NCBI GenBank assembly: GCA_027922465.2
Contig: BQMF02000181.1
Span: forward strand, 1-64,000
Source: Turritopsis dohrnii
Lineage: Eukaryota; Cnidaria; Hydrozoa; Anthoathecata; Oceaniidae
Direction: 5' to 3'
Length of the DNA: 64,000 bases
The notes below the pieces were generated by a model. The model saw only the letters and a list, made by a program, of their open reading frames with translations, was not told the origin of the DNA and made no database searches. Positions 16,907-28,909 of this stretch are shown here, piece by piece (position 1 is the first letter of the stretch; each line of letters starts with the position of its first letter). Position numbers and translations under genes: made by a program.

Positions 16907-19900
16907 ATGGAAGTTGCTTTTTGTAAGAAACATCAATTTAGCAGCCAGTTCTAATTATGATCTTCATCATGTAAATCTTTTGCGTTAATATTCAGTTTTA
17001 GTGCCGTGTCTTTTGGTAGCTGTCTTTCACACTACAAGCGGAATCGATGTAGATGATTTTGCAGGGGCTGATCTCATGCATTCGATATTAAGCGACGCAT
17101 CAAATCGAAAGGAAATCGAGCAACATTTGTACAGAATGGATGAAGTAGAAAAAAATCAAGATGAGGTTGTTGGTGCAGGGAGAATGATCGATGAAGAACA
17201 AATAGAGAACAAAGTCTTCGACGAACTTTTTACAGGTACTGAGGAGAAGGAATTCTTGGAGAATGATGATGATGATTCAACACCCGAACTAGTGAGCGAT
17301 ACTCTTGGCGAAGACTATAAAGAGGATGATAATAATAAGGAAGAGAGTGATCTCCAGGAAGTTCTCAATCGTCTCTTCGATAATGATGATAATGGGATGG
17401 AAAAAATTTACAGTGACGGTGAAAAGGAACCAGAAAATGTCAATGATAACATTGGTGGAACCATCCAAGGAGATAGTAAGTTTAAATGGTTTGACGTATC
17501 ACATAAATTTGGTGTAATTAACTAATCGTGCCCAGTGAACATGGTTTCAAAAGACTTAATTTTTCTCGTTAATCACGATCCCTTTAGAACCTGGAGAATA
17601 TGTAAGCGATGGGGATATTTTATTCGGACCTGGTGAAGAGAAAGAAGTCTTTGGCGGAGGAACCGATGATTCAGAAAGAAGTCAGCAAGCAGCGGATGCA
17701 ACAGTATACAAGCATCAAAGATGGCCCATGCCAGTACCGTATGTTATTGAAAAAAGCTTAGGTATGTCAACACTTGCTTGTCTACTTCGCTATATACTTT
17801 TTTATTGTTGTGGCTCTTAGGCTCTTAAGATGGTGTTTTGAGGAAATGTACATAAAAAGAGTTTAGTCTGTTTTGGACAACAAAGTTGATCTAGATTTTT
17901 CATCAAAATGGATGAGAGACATTTAAAATGCCTATTACTAAAGTTGAATGTGGTAGATCATAATGGCGGATAGATAGACTTATTCCAAGTAATGATTTTT
18001 TCATGTAGGAAGTAAAGGTAGACGTGCAATTTCAGAGGCGTTTACCGAATACCGTATCAAGACTTGTGTACGCTTTGTGAAACGAACCACTCAAAAAAAT
18101 TATATTTCCTTTTTCAAAGGAACAGGGTAAGTGTGACACTGTTTCTACGAGTTGTTTAATCAGATGTAATTTTATTTAAGCAAGGCTATTAATGACTTCA
18201 AGATTTTGAAAAGACTGAATTCAGCAAAGCCATTTCTTTTTCTTGTTAGATATTGTTTGAAGTACTAAGTAGTTGGAAAGAATGACTTTATAACATACTC
18301 CCAATGAGTGTGTATTGTATAATTTTGCTTGTCTGAGTAAAAATTTTCTATAAACATAATTATTTCATTTTGGAGACAAATTTAAGTCTTCGAACACCCT
18401 GATATGTTTGTCAGCATATCATTTTGATGATATTTTCACACTCTGCATTCCAATAAAAACTTGCTTGACGTCTGTCTTGGGAAAGGGATAGGAAATTACT
18501 CAGAACTAGATGCAGCAATACTATTCGCAATACTGTCAATGTCCCAGTGGAGTCTCAAAAGTCACTTTTGCACTTTTATTAGCATAGTGCGTATATTTCA
18601 ATAGAAATGCAATCTTTGTTAGTAGTTTTCAACACATTTGTCGATGGGATAGTCCATTTCACTTAAGCAGGCATGCTTCATTTCATTTTTGCAGGTGTTG
18701 GAGTAGCGTTGGAATGAAGGGTGGAATGCAGAGAATTTCTCTTGGAAGAGGATGCGAATATAAAAACACTGTCATCCACGAGGTAAGATCACAATCCATG
18801 TTAATTTACACAATATTTTTAATTTAAGGGAATTCAAGCTATCTTTTTTTCAGATCATGCATGCCCTGGGTTTCTGGCACGAACAGTCTCGACCTGATCG
18901 TGATAATTACGTCACAATCAACTTGCAGAATGTTGAGAGTGATAAGAAGAAGCACAACTTTCAAAAGAAACTTGCGAAAGATGTCACGTATCTGGGACAT
19001 CCTTATGATTATCACAGTACTATGCATTACGGAAAGTGAGTTATCAACATTCATTAGTTAGCGTTTGACACAAATGTGTTTGTCCGAAACGATGTCCGAA
19101 ACGATGTGAATGAAAGTCGATAACGTTTGAATAACATCATGCAATAGTTTGCTTGTTGATGCTATGTAAAAATAACAAACCTTTCGATGAGAAATTAGTA
19201 ATGACAGGCAGACCTGAAAGTTTTTCAAAACCTAACATAACAGCGTAATGAGGTGCATCTACAGCTTGATGAATCTGTTTTTCGTCGCTATTCATCTTCT
19301 ACTCAAGCACTAAGATTTCCCTAAAGAACTGATCAGACGTTTGGCTGTATCTGCTTCAACCGAGCTTGATAGTTATTTTGAAACACCACGTTCAACATTT
19401 AAACCCTAAGATATAACCTGTTTTAAGCCACGGGTAGAAAAATAAATAGAATGGTTAAGTGATTGAGTGGGTGAGTGAGTGAATGTCGAAATTTAAAAGA
19501 CGTTGTTTGTGGTTCTGGAGAAACGCAAAATGCAGTAGAAGCATCACATGAAGAATTGTGGACTTGTAACGTTTGGTAAATAATACTGTTTATTCTCATT
19601 TAGAACCGCCTTTGGTAAAAAGTTCACTTACATAAAAAACGGAAAGAAATTCACAGGGCGTAAAGAGACCATCACCCCTAAGATTAAAACAACATTGGGG
19701 CAGTGTTACAAATGTGGAATGTCAAAAATCGATGCTGCTCAACTCAATGCTATGTATTGTAAGGACAACAAATTAGTGACCTTCATCAAGAAGACCATGA
19801 AAAAGTACAAAAGCCAAAAAAATTCCAAATTCCGTTACACGCTTTTAAACCTGCTGAAGGCACGCTATTCAAATTATTATTGGACGGTTAGTTCGTACGC

Positions 19901-20506
19901 ACCTGTGTACGGGGCTTCCAAACATTCCTTTAGAGGATATTGTGCTCACGTCTACAGATATTACAATAGAAATGTAGTGGCATGTTATGCTTTGAAAACA
20001 GCAAGAATACCAAGCAATAAGAAAGTCATTGTTAACGCAGCTGTCCGAGCTGCTGCAGCCAAGGTGACATTTTAAGGGTGTTTTTTTGTTAAAAGGTTTT
20101 TATACCTTAAAACTTGATTATTTGTTTGTTCCATGTTGGTGTATCGGGCCTAACCCAGTACCTGATTTTCACCTTTAAACTGAAAATAAAAAAACACACC
20201 TGAAAATCCTTTAATTGGAAATTATTTTCCCTTAATCTTGTTTGCTTTCTTAAGGGTTGTAATGCGAATACTGCACGGAAAGCGGCGTGGAATGTTGCCA
20301 CAAGGTACGGATATCCAATTGCTATGGTACAAGTTTTGAGAAATGGACCAGACCTGCACCTCCATGTCGCATGGCACGCACACACGATCATGCAGCCTTA
20401 TGTTTGTTCGCATACGTGTAAATATGTCGGCTATTGGTTTATGAGGAAGAGGTTATGTAAAATAGCCGCAACTTCAACGTTAATCGTCATGTTTGGAAAA
20501 CCTTGA
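16907..20506 (+). CDS. Secreted astacin-family metalloprotease with novel C-terminal region
   Basis: Eight exons join in frame: 16907-16922, 17002-17475, 17588-17761, 18009-18126, 18695-18782, 18854-19035, 19604-20063, 20255-20506 (587 aa). Exon 1 completes a signal peptide (MEVAFLPCLLVAVF). A very acidic propeptide follows, with the astacin Asp switch in DGDILFG (D173). The catalytic domain (about 205-403) has HEIMHALGFWHEQSRPDRD (H289, E290, H293, H299) and the Met-turn STMHYGK (M347, Y349); the HExxH is split by an intron. Four conserved cysteines are present, the last in LNAMYC. Residues 404-587 are Lys/Tyr/Ala-rich with several Cys and match no domain I know; ShK, EGF, CUB or MAM modules are absent. 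Exon 1 is the least certain. Confidence 0.85.
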
Positions 20507-22018
20507 TGTGAGGGCAAAAGACTTAGTCAAATAGTACGGAAGCGAAAACATTGATTTCTGTATGTGAAGAACACTTCTTCTCATACTTCTTATCGTCAGT
20601 TTTTACAGTATTTTTTATACCTAAAATTTATACTACAGTTCCTTCTTCTGACCTTACGTTGATAGTAGTAAATGAAATAAAAAAAATCTTCCTCAACCAA
20701 GATGTCAATTTGTGATTTGCTTTTCTACACCATGTGTAAACGAATTCCATTGGTTCAGCAGAACTAGTGCATATCAGCAGCTGATGGTGCCATTATTATT
20801 TGATAATTACATCCACTAAAAATATGAACCCTGTCCTAGCTAAACGAAGATTCTTCAATATCGCCGTTATTTAGAGGCTACACTGCAGGATATCTTTGAA
20901 GCCATATTCTCTGTGTTATTCTTCTTGCTCTAAGTAGCTTTTCTGCGTACAATCCTTATCAAGTAATACTGTCATAATGTAGTCTATTGTTTCAAAATTT
21001 GCATCAATGATATCACAAAACGAACGTCAGTATCTAACCTTCAAACGGTTTTATCAAGTTGCGCAATTTACCAATCTCGTCCCCAGGATATTGTACTCTT
21101 TTCATATTATTAACTGGGATTAATTAACTAACTAATTAATTAACTGCTGGAAACGATGTTAGTGTTTTCAGGCCCTACATGTTTAAAGTTTATCATTAAC
21201 TTATCCTTCGGAAAAACTTTTTGCTTTTACTCGCATGTTGAGATTTTGTTACTCTCACAAAAAGTTTACTTTTATAGTTAAAAAAAAAACCTACACACAT
21301 TTTAAAAATTCATAGGTAGATTAAGGAGAATTTATTCATAATATCTAGAATAAGGAGAATTTATTCATAATATCTAGAATAAGGAGAATTTATTCATAAT
21401 ATCTAGAATAAGGAGAATTTATTCATAATATCTGAAAGTTCATAAATAAATCAAACTAATAACACTCGAAGAGCAAAATGAAGATTCAAGACTCAAAACA
21501 ACAAAGAAAAAAAGTATCTTGAAAAATTGTGAAAGTTATTACATTCTAAATCTTCATACACATTTGATTTTGTTTTGGTATTCTCTGGTGTCAATTCACT
21601 GTATGTATGTTTTAACAACTTGTAATTAGAACTGCTTGGAATACAAAATATTTTCAATGTTATTTTTGACATCAGTTTTAACTTTTTCATAAAAATTTTG
21701 GCTTTCCTATTCACAAATTATATCTTAGCAACTCTTGTCTCGTTTTGAACAACGATGCATTTGCATCACTTTATGATTTTAAAGATCAGAAACGAGGCTA
21801 CAGTTTCAGTGACGTAATGTTTGAATAGATCTATTATTTTACAAGTCCGGATTTTGTTGTTATATCTCAAAAATTCATTATCCCACAATTTCCGCGACAC
21901 TCTCCATGCTTCATATGGTGGCCATCCAACATCTTTTAAACGCTGAATCATCATTACTGTCGGAGCCTCCACGATCCAAACAAATAGTCATAATCCAAAA
22001 CCACACTTGTGGTATTTA
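20507..22018. other. Intergenic with a short tandem repeat
   Basis: No gene seen. Small frames here lack domains. It contains the 29-bp tandem repeat at about 21323-21434 and ends at the TA target duplication of the next transposon. Confidence 0.55.
21323..21434. repeat. 29-bp tandem repeat, about 4 copies
   Basis: The unit AAGGAGAATTTATTCATAAT plus ATCTAGAAT repeats almost perfectly, with the last copy diverging after TATCT. Confidence 0.85.
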
Positions 22019-22382
22019 AAGTGTATCCAGATATAATTGGCAGTGGAAACAAGAATGCCTGTAACTTTTGATAGTCAAATGCAATTGTGAAATTTTTTTT
22101 TGCTTCTTTTAGAGAATCAAAAGCGCTATATTTGAATGTATTTTTGGTTGAAAAATTCGCGACTTTTAGCGGTTGAATTTGCGATGGCAAAATTTGAGCT
22201 TTTTTTCTACTTATGCTATAACGTTCATTTTTACACCAGTGGTAGGTCAGCCTTAGGTAAAGAAGGTTGTCAAATTTCAAGGCAAACAGAAAAGTCCTTG
22301 GGAAGATATGGGACCCGAAATACCCCTTGGTAGCGCTTTTTTGTGAAACATCAAATCTCCAAATTTTTAATAAAAACGGGGG
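22019..22382. repeat. Left terminal inverted repeat of the Tc1/mariner-type element
   Basis: It is complementary to 24326-24689. Open frames in both arms (for example FDNLLYLRLTYHWC) are the same sequence read from each TIR, not independent genes. Confidence 0.85.
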
Positions 22383-22669
22383 TTTATGTTATCTTTTTTG
22401 AACAGTGCAATTAAAAGTGGGAAAGTGTTAAGTGTTGATGCATTGGTATTATTGATCATTTCGAAACAAAGCGAAACACAATTTGATTGTTTTTATTGAA
22501 ACGATAAGCAAGGAACAAAGGCATATAGATCATAAAATAGTTTTTGTAAAACACCAGAATAACCTTTAACAACAAGCAGCTATGAAACAATATGATACAA
22601 GAATGAGAGAATTTAAAATATACAATTGTTTTAAGAAAGGGTATATTTTAAATAAGATTCAATAAATAA

Positions 22670-24169
22670 TTAATTTTCTGTTCCATCACTGTCCGATTCA
22701 CTGTCTGAGTCGTCACTGTCAGAATCGCTGTCGGAGTCATCATTCAAATCAATGATAAATCGTTCAGTTACATCACGTCCATGAAAGTCTATTTTCCAAA
22801 ATTCTTGCTCTACTTTCATTGAATGTTTCTCAACTTTAGCCCATTTCGCAGGTGTAACATTTTCTAACGCCTGATTCACGAGAATTTGTACGTCCTTTAT
22901 CTTGAAAGTAACATTTTCACGCGCCACCTCAGATTTAACCTGGGCCCAGACCAGCTCAATGGGATTCAATTCTGAGTGTCCTATCAGAAGACGCAATATG
23001 TGAATGTCCTTTCCTTTTTCAGCGCAAAACTTCTGCGTTATCTTCTCCAAGTTGTATTGTTTGGGGACAAAAATGCTTTTACTTTTTGTTAACAAAACTG
23101 CTTTCGTATCTTTTGGATTTTCAAATGGAATCCCTTTCTTTGTAAGCCAATCTTGCATTTTTGCTTTTCTCCACGACATGGTTGGACATTTCGACTCTTC
23201 GGTTTGGCGCGAGTGATATCGAGCATTGTCAATAACAACAACAGATTTATCAGGGAGGCTTAGGAGAACTTTTTTCTCGAACCAATCCTCGAAGTGTTCT
23301 CCATTCACCTCACTGTGGTAGTCCTCTGAATCTTTTTTCCCAATAAAACATTCCCCGCAGTCCTTCAAAAAACCATTCTGCGACCCCAAGTGGTTAATGA
23401 TTAATCGCTTACCCTTACCAGAGGGCACCTTGAGGCCACCTTTACAAGAAATACCTGTCAAGAGAGGGTTTTCATCAGTGCAATCTTCCTGCCAAATGTA
23501 CTCTGTTGTGTGGTTCTGATTACACCAGGTTTCATCTTGGTAGAAGATTTCGTATCCTTCGTCACGGTATTTTTTAATGTTTCTCAATGTCCACACGTTG
23601 ATAAACGTTCATCTTTTTATTCCTCTTTTTGCACACAAAACCCAACTTTTTGATACACGTGTGCAGTTTGGATCTACTCATTATTGGAAAGCCAGGTATG
23701 TCTAAGGCTTCGGCGTGAATTTTATCAAGTGTGGGTATTTCTGGGTCTGGTCTTGTGTAGAAGCTGTTAGACGAGATAAAGCGTTTTTATTAAAGTCATC
23801 CAACTTTATTCGTGGCTTTCCACGTGTTTCTGTGCTGGAAGTTGGCTCCTTATTGCCCTTACTCTCTTCACGTCTCACTCGATAGACTTGTCGCTCAGAA
23901 ATTCCACAAATCTCACTGATTATTTGAGCAATATTAGGCCGTTTTTCAAATACGGGTTCACTGAATTTCTCACGCCTTGCTGCAGCAGTAACCCAATCAT
24001 CTAAGCGTTTTACAATAGATCTTTCCCTGTCATTCAACCAAGAGTGTGTATTTTTAGGTTTTTTGGACGATCTTTTCAGCGGTTCTCCCTCTCGTTTAGA
24101 ATCCATTTTACCGAAAGGCAGATAGATGAAGGGAAGAACGATTACAACTCTTTCAATTTTTAAAGCCAT
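22670..24169 (-). pseudogene. DDE transposase, frameshifted
   Basis: The N-terminal frame (24169-23702) has a basic region and a helix-turn-helix (IAQIISEICGISERQVYRVR). The C-terminal frame (about 23596-22670) has the catalytic triad: Asp in FYQDETWCN, Asp in VVVIDNARYH, Glu in LNPIELVWAQVK. An Asp/Ser-rich acidic tail follows. The joining part lies in a third frame (DKIHAEALDIPGFP to NKKMNVYQR), so at least two small frameshifts, near 23750 and 23605, break the gene. About 90 residues separate the second Asp from Glu. Role: cut-and-paste transposition, now disabled unless the breaks are unrecognised introns. Confidence 0.8.
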
Positions 24170-24325
24170 TTGAATTTCATATTGAACTTATATTGTCTTT
24201 GTTATTTTTAAGTAATTAGAGAACTTTACTAATTCCCAAAACACTAAGTAAGCACAGTTTGGCTATGAGGTCATTAAAGAGATCGTAAAATGTGTTATGC
24301 TCGAAAAAGTGTTTTATCATCACTA

Positions 24326-24689
24326 CCCCCGTTTTTATTAAAAATTTGGAGATTTGATGTTTCACAAAAAAGCGCTACCACGGGGTATTTCGGGTCCCAT
24401 ATCTTCCCAAGGACTTTTCTGTTTGCCTTGAAATTTGACAACCTTCTTTACCTAAGGCTGACCTACCACTGGTGTAAAAATGAACGTTATAACGTAAGTA
24501 GAAAAAAAGCTCAAATTTTGCCATCGCAAATTCAACCGCTAAAAGTCGCGAATTTTTCAACCAAAAATTCATTCAAATATAGCGCTTTTGATTCTCTAAA
24601 AGAAGCAAAAAAAAATTTCACAATTGCATTTGACTATCAAAAGTTACAGGCATTCTTGTTTCCACTGCCAATTATATCTGGACACACTT
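24326..24689. repeat. Right terminal inverted repeat of the Tc1/mariner-type element
   Basis: Partner of 22019-22382. Its outer tip is followed by TA. Confidence 0.85.
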
Positions 24690-24691
24690 TA

Positions 24692-25382
24692 GTAATAGTT
24701 TTTGTTTATTGTCGAATCATGACGATAAATGCAGATCCGTATAATTACCTTAATTAAACCTTCAACAAGACGAGTTATGTAATCTTACGCATCTTATTTT
24801 TCCGATACGATAAAGTACAGTTTACACGCTATACTTTTTGATTGGCAAAACGGATTGATGATAGTGTTTTTTTCTTCAACAAAATGCGATCGTCTTCATC
24901 GTTGGTTATTATGCATCTTTGCACAAAAGAATGATTTACAACGTTCACAAGGTTGTACTTGTATCAAAGGGTAGTTGTGAAGCACGTGATATTTATTTTG
25001 ACTTATGATGACTTGTTTGTGTTCTCACCTATTCCTGTCTTGCAAGTTGCTGAAAGTAGTGTTGCCATGTTACCATAGTAGGGATTAATTCTGATTGGTT
25101 TAAGTTTATGCTTAGGGAATGTTGAATTTTTTATACAATTCTTTTTCTACTTTTTCTTGTTCTTCTTGTATCATTATGCAACTGTGATATCATGGATGTC
25201 CTGTAAAAATTGAAGATGGTAATTCAACTACATCCATCTCCAAATTTCAAATGCTTCTGCATGAGAAAAACAGCCACACCTTGATAATAATCAATGTGGG
25301 AAAAATTGATGGACGGAAGGCTATATGCAATGAAATACTGGAAAGTAAACGCAAAATAGCACAAACTGATTACAGGGAATAG
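24692..25382. other. Intergenic, nothing recognised
   Basis: No gene, repeat or clear signal was identified. Confidence 0.5.
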
Positions 25383-26138
25383 ACCCAGCGGATATAAAGA
25401 CGTCGTCCCTCTAAGACGTCGCGAAATGGTCGCGAAGTGGGAATCTCAAAAGACGTCCCAATCACATCTTCACTGAGACGTCTCGATGATATCCCAACGA
25501 CATCGTAACGACGTCACAGGATTATGAAATTTACTCCGTCATCTTTAGGAATTGGCAACAGAAAGTGTACCCATGTTGTAGAGTCCAATGTGATCGTTTC
25601 GATACGACGAACCATTACAGAGATATAGTCGAAAAAAGATTTTGATGACGTCACAGACCCGTCCCCCCAAAAAAATTATGCCGAAATTTTTCATCACCCA
25701 ACCACCTGACGCACAGACCCCAGTAGTAGAATTTGTGATAGGGTACAGGCAGACTCGAACCCACAACCTCCGGTGTGCCAGCCGAACACGCTATCCTTAT
25801 GATGCCACCGCTGCTTGTTGTCAGAAAGTTTAAAAACATTTACAACGAAATACAGACTGATTGCTTTTTAAAATTTATAATTGTTTCGAAGGTCGTTATT
25901 CAATCTGTATAAAGACGTCCCAAAAATGTCGTCAAAAATCATCGCTCACATGACCAATAAACAGAATTCGATACGAATGTAAATTCTTTATAAGCATGTT
26001 GGTGTCACTCGATGTATACTGTTCACTGATTGCAGAATGAAATTTGAAAATTTTTATCAGGTCAAAATGATCTCAAAACCAAACGACCATTTTACGATTA
26101 AAATGAGACATCTCAAAGACGTCGTGTGCCCGCTGGGG
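25383..26138. mobile_element. GACGTC-rich non-autonomous TIR element, ends approximate
   Basis: The ends are inversely related: CCAGCGGATATAAAGACGTC on the left, and AAAGACGTC ... GCCCGCTGG on the right. Multiple GACGTC or near-palindromes are spaced through both subterminal zones. There is no transposase, and the target duplication is unclear. The middle contains a tRNA-like SINE head, evidently inserted. Confidence 0.55.
25736..25815 (-). repeat. tRNA-derived SINE head
   Basis: Read on the minus strand, the sequence has an A-box-like TAGCGTGTTCGG, a TTCGG/CCGGA anticodon-like stem and a B box GGTTCGAGTC in tRNA order. A pairing acceptor stem and a normal 7-nt anticodon loop are not clean, so it reads as a SINE promoter rather than a functional tRNA. 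Confidence 0.55.
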
Positions 26139-28033
26139 AGGGATAAGTTCAAACCTGATTGTTAAAGTTAAGGAAAACATGGAAGGATGGGAGGTTCGAG
26201 GTGTTGTGTGTAGACGTGCTTCTTCACCACAATGAAACCCTAAGAATTGTGTAAGCTGTACAGATTATAAAGATTACGATATCATGTATCACTAAAAACG
26301 AACAGATAAAACCCAGCGTATCATCTCACTAATGCGCCTTTGACGTCACAGCTACCCAACAGAATTGACGTGTGAATCGAAGAAAAATACTTGAAAACAA
26401 CATTCGCAAGAGATAGATTTGTACGGAAGCGTATTAGTGCCATTGAAATTTCGTAACACCATGTTAAGAAATTTTACAATCAATTTTGTTTTTTAAATTA
26501 AGTTTGTGACTTGGAAAGTGCTCGTTCGTGATTACTCGCTTTTTTGCCGGATGCCGATAATGAGTCTCAATAGTAGATTTCGAAGATACGGTTTTCTTTT
26601 TGAGGGCATCAAACTAATCTCAGACCCAAAATTGACCAACATAATCAAAGACGCGTCTAAAGTATTGTATGTTACCATTGTTCCTATTTTCAACATTTTC
26701 TGAATTAATTTGTGATGACTCTTTATCTACTGCTACCTAATATGATTCAAAATATCAATTACCTAGTGAAAACCAGGCGTTATTCCAGCTGACTAATTAT
26801 CAGTAATTCGATTGAGATGAAAGATAAATAGATCTACATTGATAAATACTCTGAGGCAGTTGTAACGATGATGAAATTATAGAGCAATCTTTTGATGTGT
26901 TGTGATGTGTTTTCGATGCTCAAGACCCTCATGATGTAAGATGATAGACTAAAAAGGTTTACGTTTTGTTTCATACATTCAAGCTATGTTTACATGAGGC
27001 GATGCTTTAATTGGACAGCATACAAGTCTTGTCATCGACTGACTCATTCAAACAAATTTTTTTATTCTTAAAACTTTCGGTGAAAAGTTCTGAAAAAATG
27101 TTAAAGAATAAGTTAGAACTTGCTTAAAGAAAATAAAAATGATTATCAAACATAAGAATTGTATATGCTTATTTATTTATTTATTTGCTTAGTCCATTCT
27201 GTTCTTTAATAACTTCTTGTCTGTCGCTTATATTAGTCGTTAGTCTCCACTGCGTGACGAAAACATATTTCACAAAAGTCACAGTACTTCAAAGAACAAT
27301 TGATTTTATAATGTTCTTGTTTGGTGGAATTACGTAAGAATTATCAAGGTTAGAAATGAGGCTGCGATGACGTAATTTTTAGATATTGTTTAATGTACTC
27401 AAAGGGCGACACACTTGAAATTATTTGATCATATAAGAAGGCAATGAGAATTAATCCAGAAACACGTGGAACATCTCACTGTCAAAAATTTGTCATGGAT
27501 CACGACATCTTCTTAGGGTTTTTTTCACTGAGAAGTTGCTTATGAAAACACGTGGGGTATGAAGAGTCATTCCTAGTGTTGTATCATCCTTCAGGTAACT
27601 ACAAAACAAAAAACTTCAACTTTAATTCAAGCTGATATAATGTAACATGGCGTTGAATAGTTATTTGAGGGACAGTATTCACCGAAAGTTTAGTGTTATA
27701 TGACATGAAATGACGGTATAAACAAATTTACAATACGACGACGCGACGAAACCATAAGCAAATACTGTTTTAGAATTAACCTCGTAGCTGTATGTCCTTT
27801 TGAAGTTATCTTATCAGATATATCCTCTTATAGCTATGGTATTGCTAAAGGAGAATTAACATCAAAACAAATGTGTTGTTTAGTTTCGATAGTTCGATAG
27901 TATTTTTTTTTTATTCTATAAACTTTCAATTGTAAGAACAACAACGATACCGGGGAACACTGTCTCCCTCCATAGTGCTTTGAAAGAGATCGTGACGTCA
28001 AGACTGTAATAACGGTTAGTTGTGGAGCATAAC
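26139..28033. other. Intergenic, nothing recognised
   Basis: No gene is seen. A short TATT microsatellite lies at about 27167-27187. Frames are short and without domains. Confidence 0.5.
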
Positions 28034-28037
28034 TTAA

Positions 28038-28496
28038 AGGGATTCCTGCGTCCAAAATGATATTTCAAGAACTCGTAAAGTTGTTTAAGAAATCTTGAAA
28101 TTCTGTTTCGTTGGGCAGATATTTTGATTTAAAAATCATCAAATTATGCAACGCATAATTATGATGTAATAAGATAGTATTTTGTTAGTGCGTATAACTT
28201 CTGAATTAGTAAATATTATGACTTCATTCTTCTATCAATCAACTCAGAGTGGAAGCCCTTACTTCATAGTAACTTATAAAGATGTAATATTAATCATATC
28301 TAAAGTTATTGCAATGAGAAGTGTTAGCTACTATCTTATTACATCATAAATATGCATTGCATAAATTAAATATAAGATTTTAAAAAAGAAATATCTCAAA
28401 AACTATAAATAATTATCAAATACTTAAAAGAGACTTGTTAAACAGCTTTTTGAGCTCCATCATATTTGTAATATCATTTTGGACGCAGGAATCCCT
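28038..28496. mobile_element. piggyBac-like MITE (TTAA duplication)
   Basis: TIRs AGGGATTCCTGCGTCCAAAA at both ends are bounded by TTAA (28034-28037 and 28497-28500), the piggyBac target duplication. The 459-bp body has no coding capacity, and much of it pairs with itself (ATGATGTAATAAGATAGTA-like segments inverted around the centre). Confidence 0.8.
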
Positions 28497-28512
28497 TTAA
28501 AATATTTATTTA

Positions 28513-28906
28513 GGGGCTGTTCATTTGGAGATGAGCTGGCCAGTTAGCCGGGCTACCTCACTTAGCAGAGATCTCACTGTTATTAAGAAATCTTTATAAA
28601 AGTAAATTGTGTTCATATGAAAAGCGGGCTGGCTCACTTAAGTGAGATCTCATTTCATTTGACCGGGATCTCACCTAGGTGAGATGAAATTTGTTCATAT
28701 GAACAGACCAGCCCGGCATAGTGGGATAGATTTTAGACAAGTGCGCACGCGTCGAAATTCGAATTATTGTTTATGTGATTTAAAAAACATTCTCCAGCCC
28801 GGTTAAGTGGGATGAGAAAAGCCATATGAAAGCTGGGTGGATTTCATTTCATTCAAGTGAGCCAGCACGGTTAACCGGGCCAGCTTACCTCCATATGAAC
28901 AGCCCC
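28513..28906. mobile_element. Harbinger-like MITE (TTA duplication)
   Basis: TIRs begin GGGGCTGTTCAT and continue with AGCTGGCC-type sequence in both arms. TTA flanks each end (28510-28512 and 28907-28909). The 394-bp body holds repeated GAGATCTCA and CCGGGC blocks and no gene. The TIR start and 3-bp duplication are typical of PIF/Harbinger derivatives. Confidence 0.7.
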
Positions 28907-28909
28907 TTA

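Larger units (their letters stand above)
22019..24689 (-). mobile_element. Tc1/mariner-superfamily DNA transposon with 364-bp TIRs
   Basis: Left (22019-22382) and right (24326-24689) terminal inverted repeats match closely and start AAGTGT[A/G]TCCAGATATAA. Each outer end is bounded by TA (22017-22018 and 24690-24691), the duplication of the IS630-Tc1-mariner superfamily. The 2671-bp element holds one broken transposase. Long TIRs and a wide second-Asp-to-Glu spacing (about 90 residues) recall the Sailor-type (DD82E) branch rather than classical Tc1 (DD34E) or mariner (DD34D). Confidence 0.85.

Noticed and set aside
17001..17525. A 174-residue acidic frame as an independent gene
   Set aside because: It begins at a splice acceptor without ATG and ends in an intron; it is exon 2 of the astacin gene.
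21954..22280. A 108-residue frame with a homologue at 24290-24757
   Set aside because: Both are readings of the two terminal inverted repeats of one transposon, not duplicated genes.
25736..25815. Possible functional tRNA gene
   Set aside because: A and B boxes are present but the acceptor stem and anticodon loop do not fit a standard tRNA; it lies inside a repeat and reads as a SINE head.
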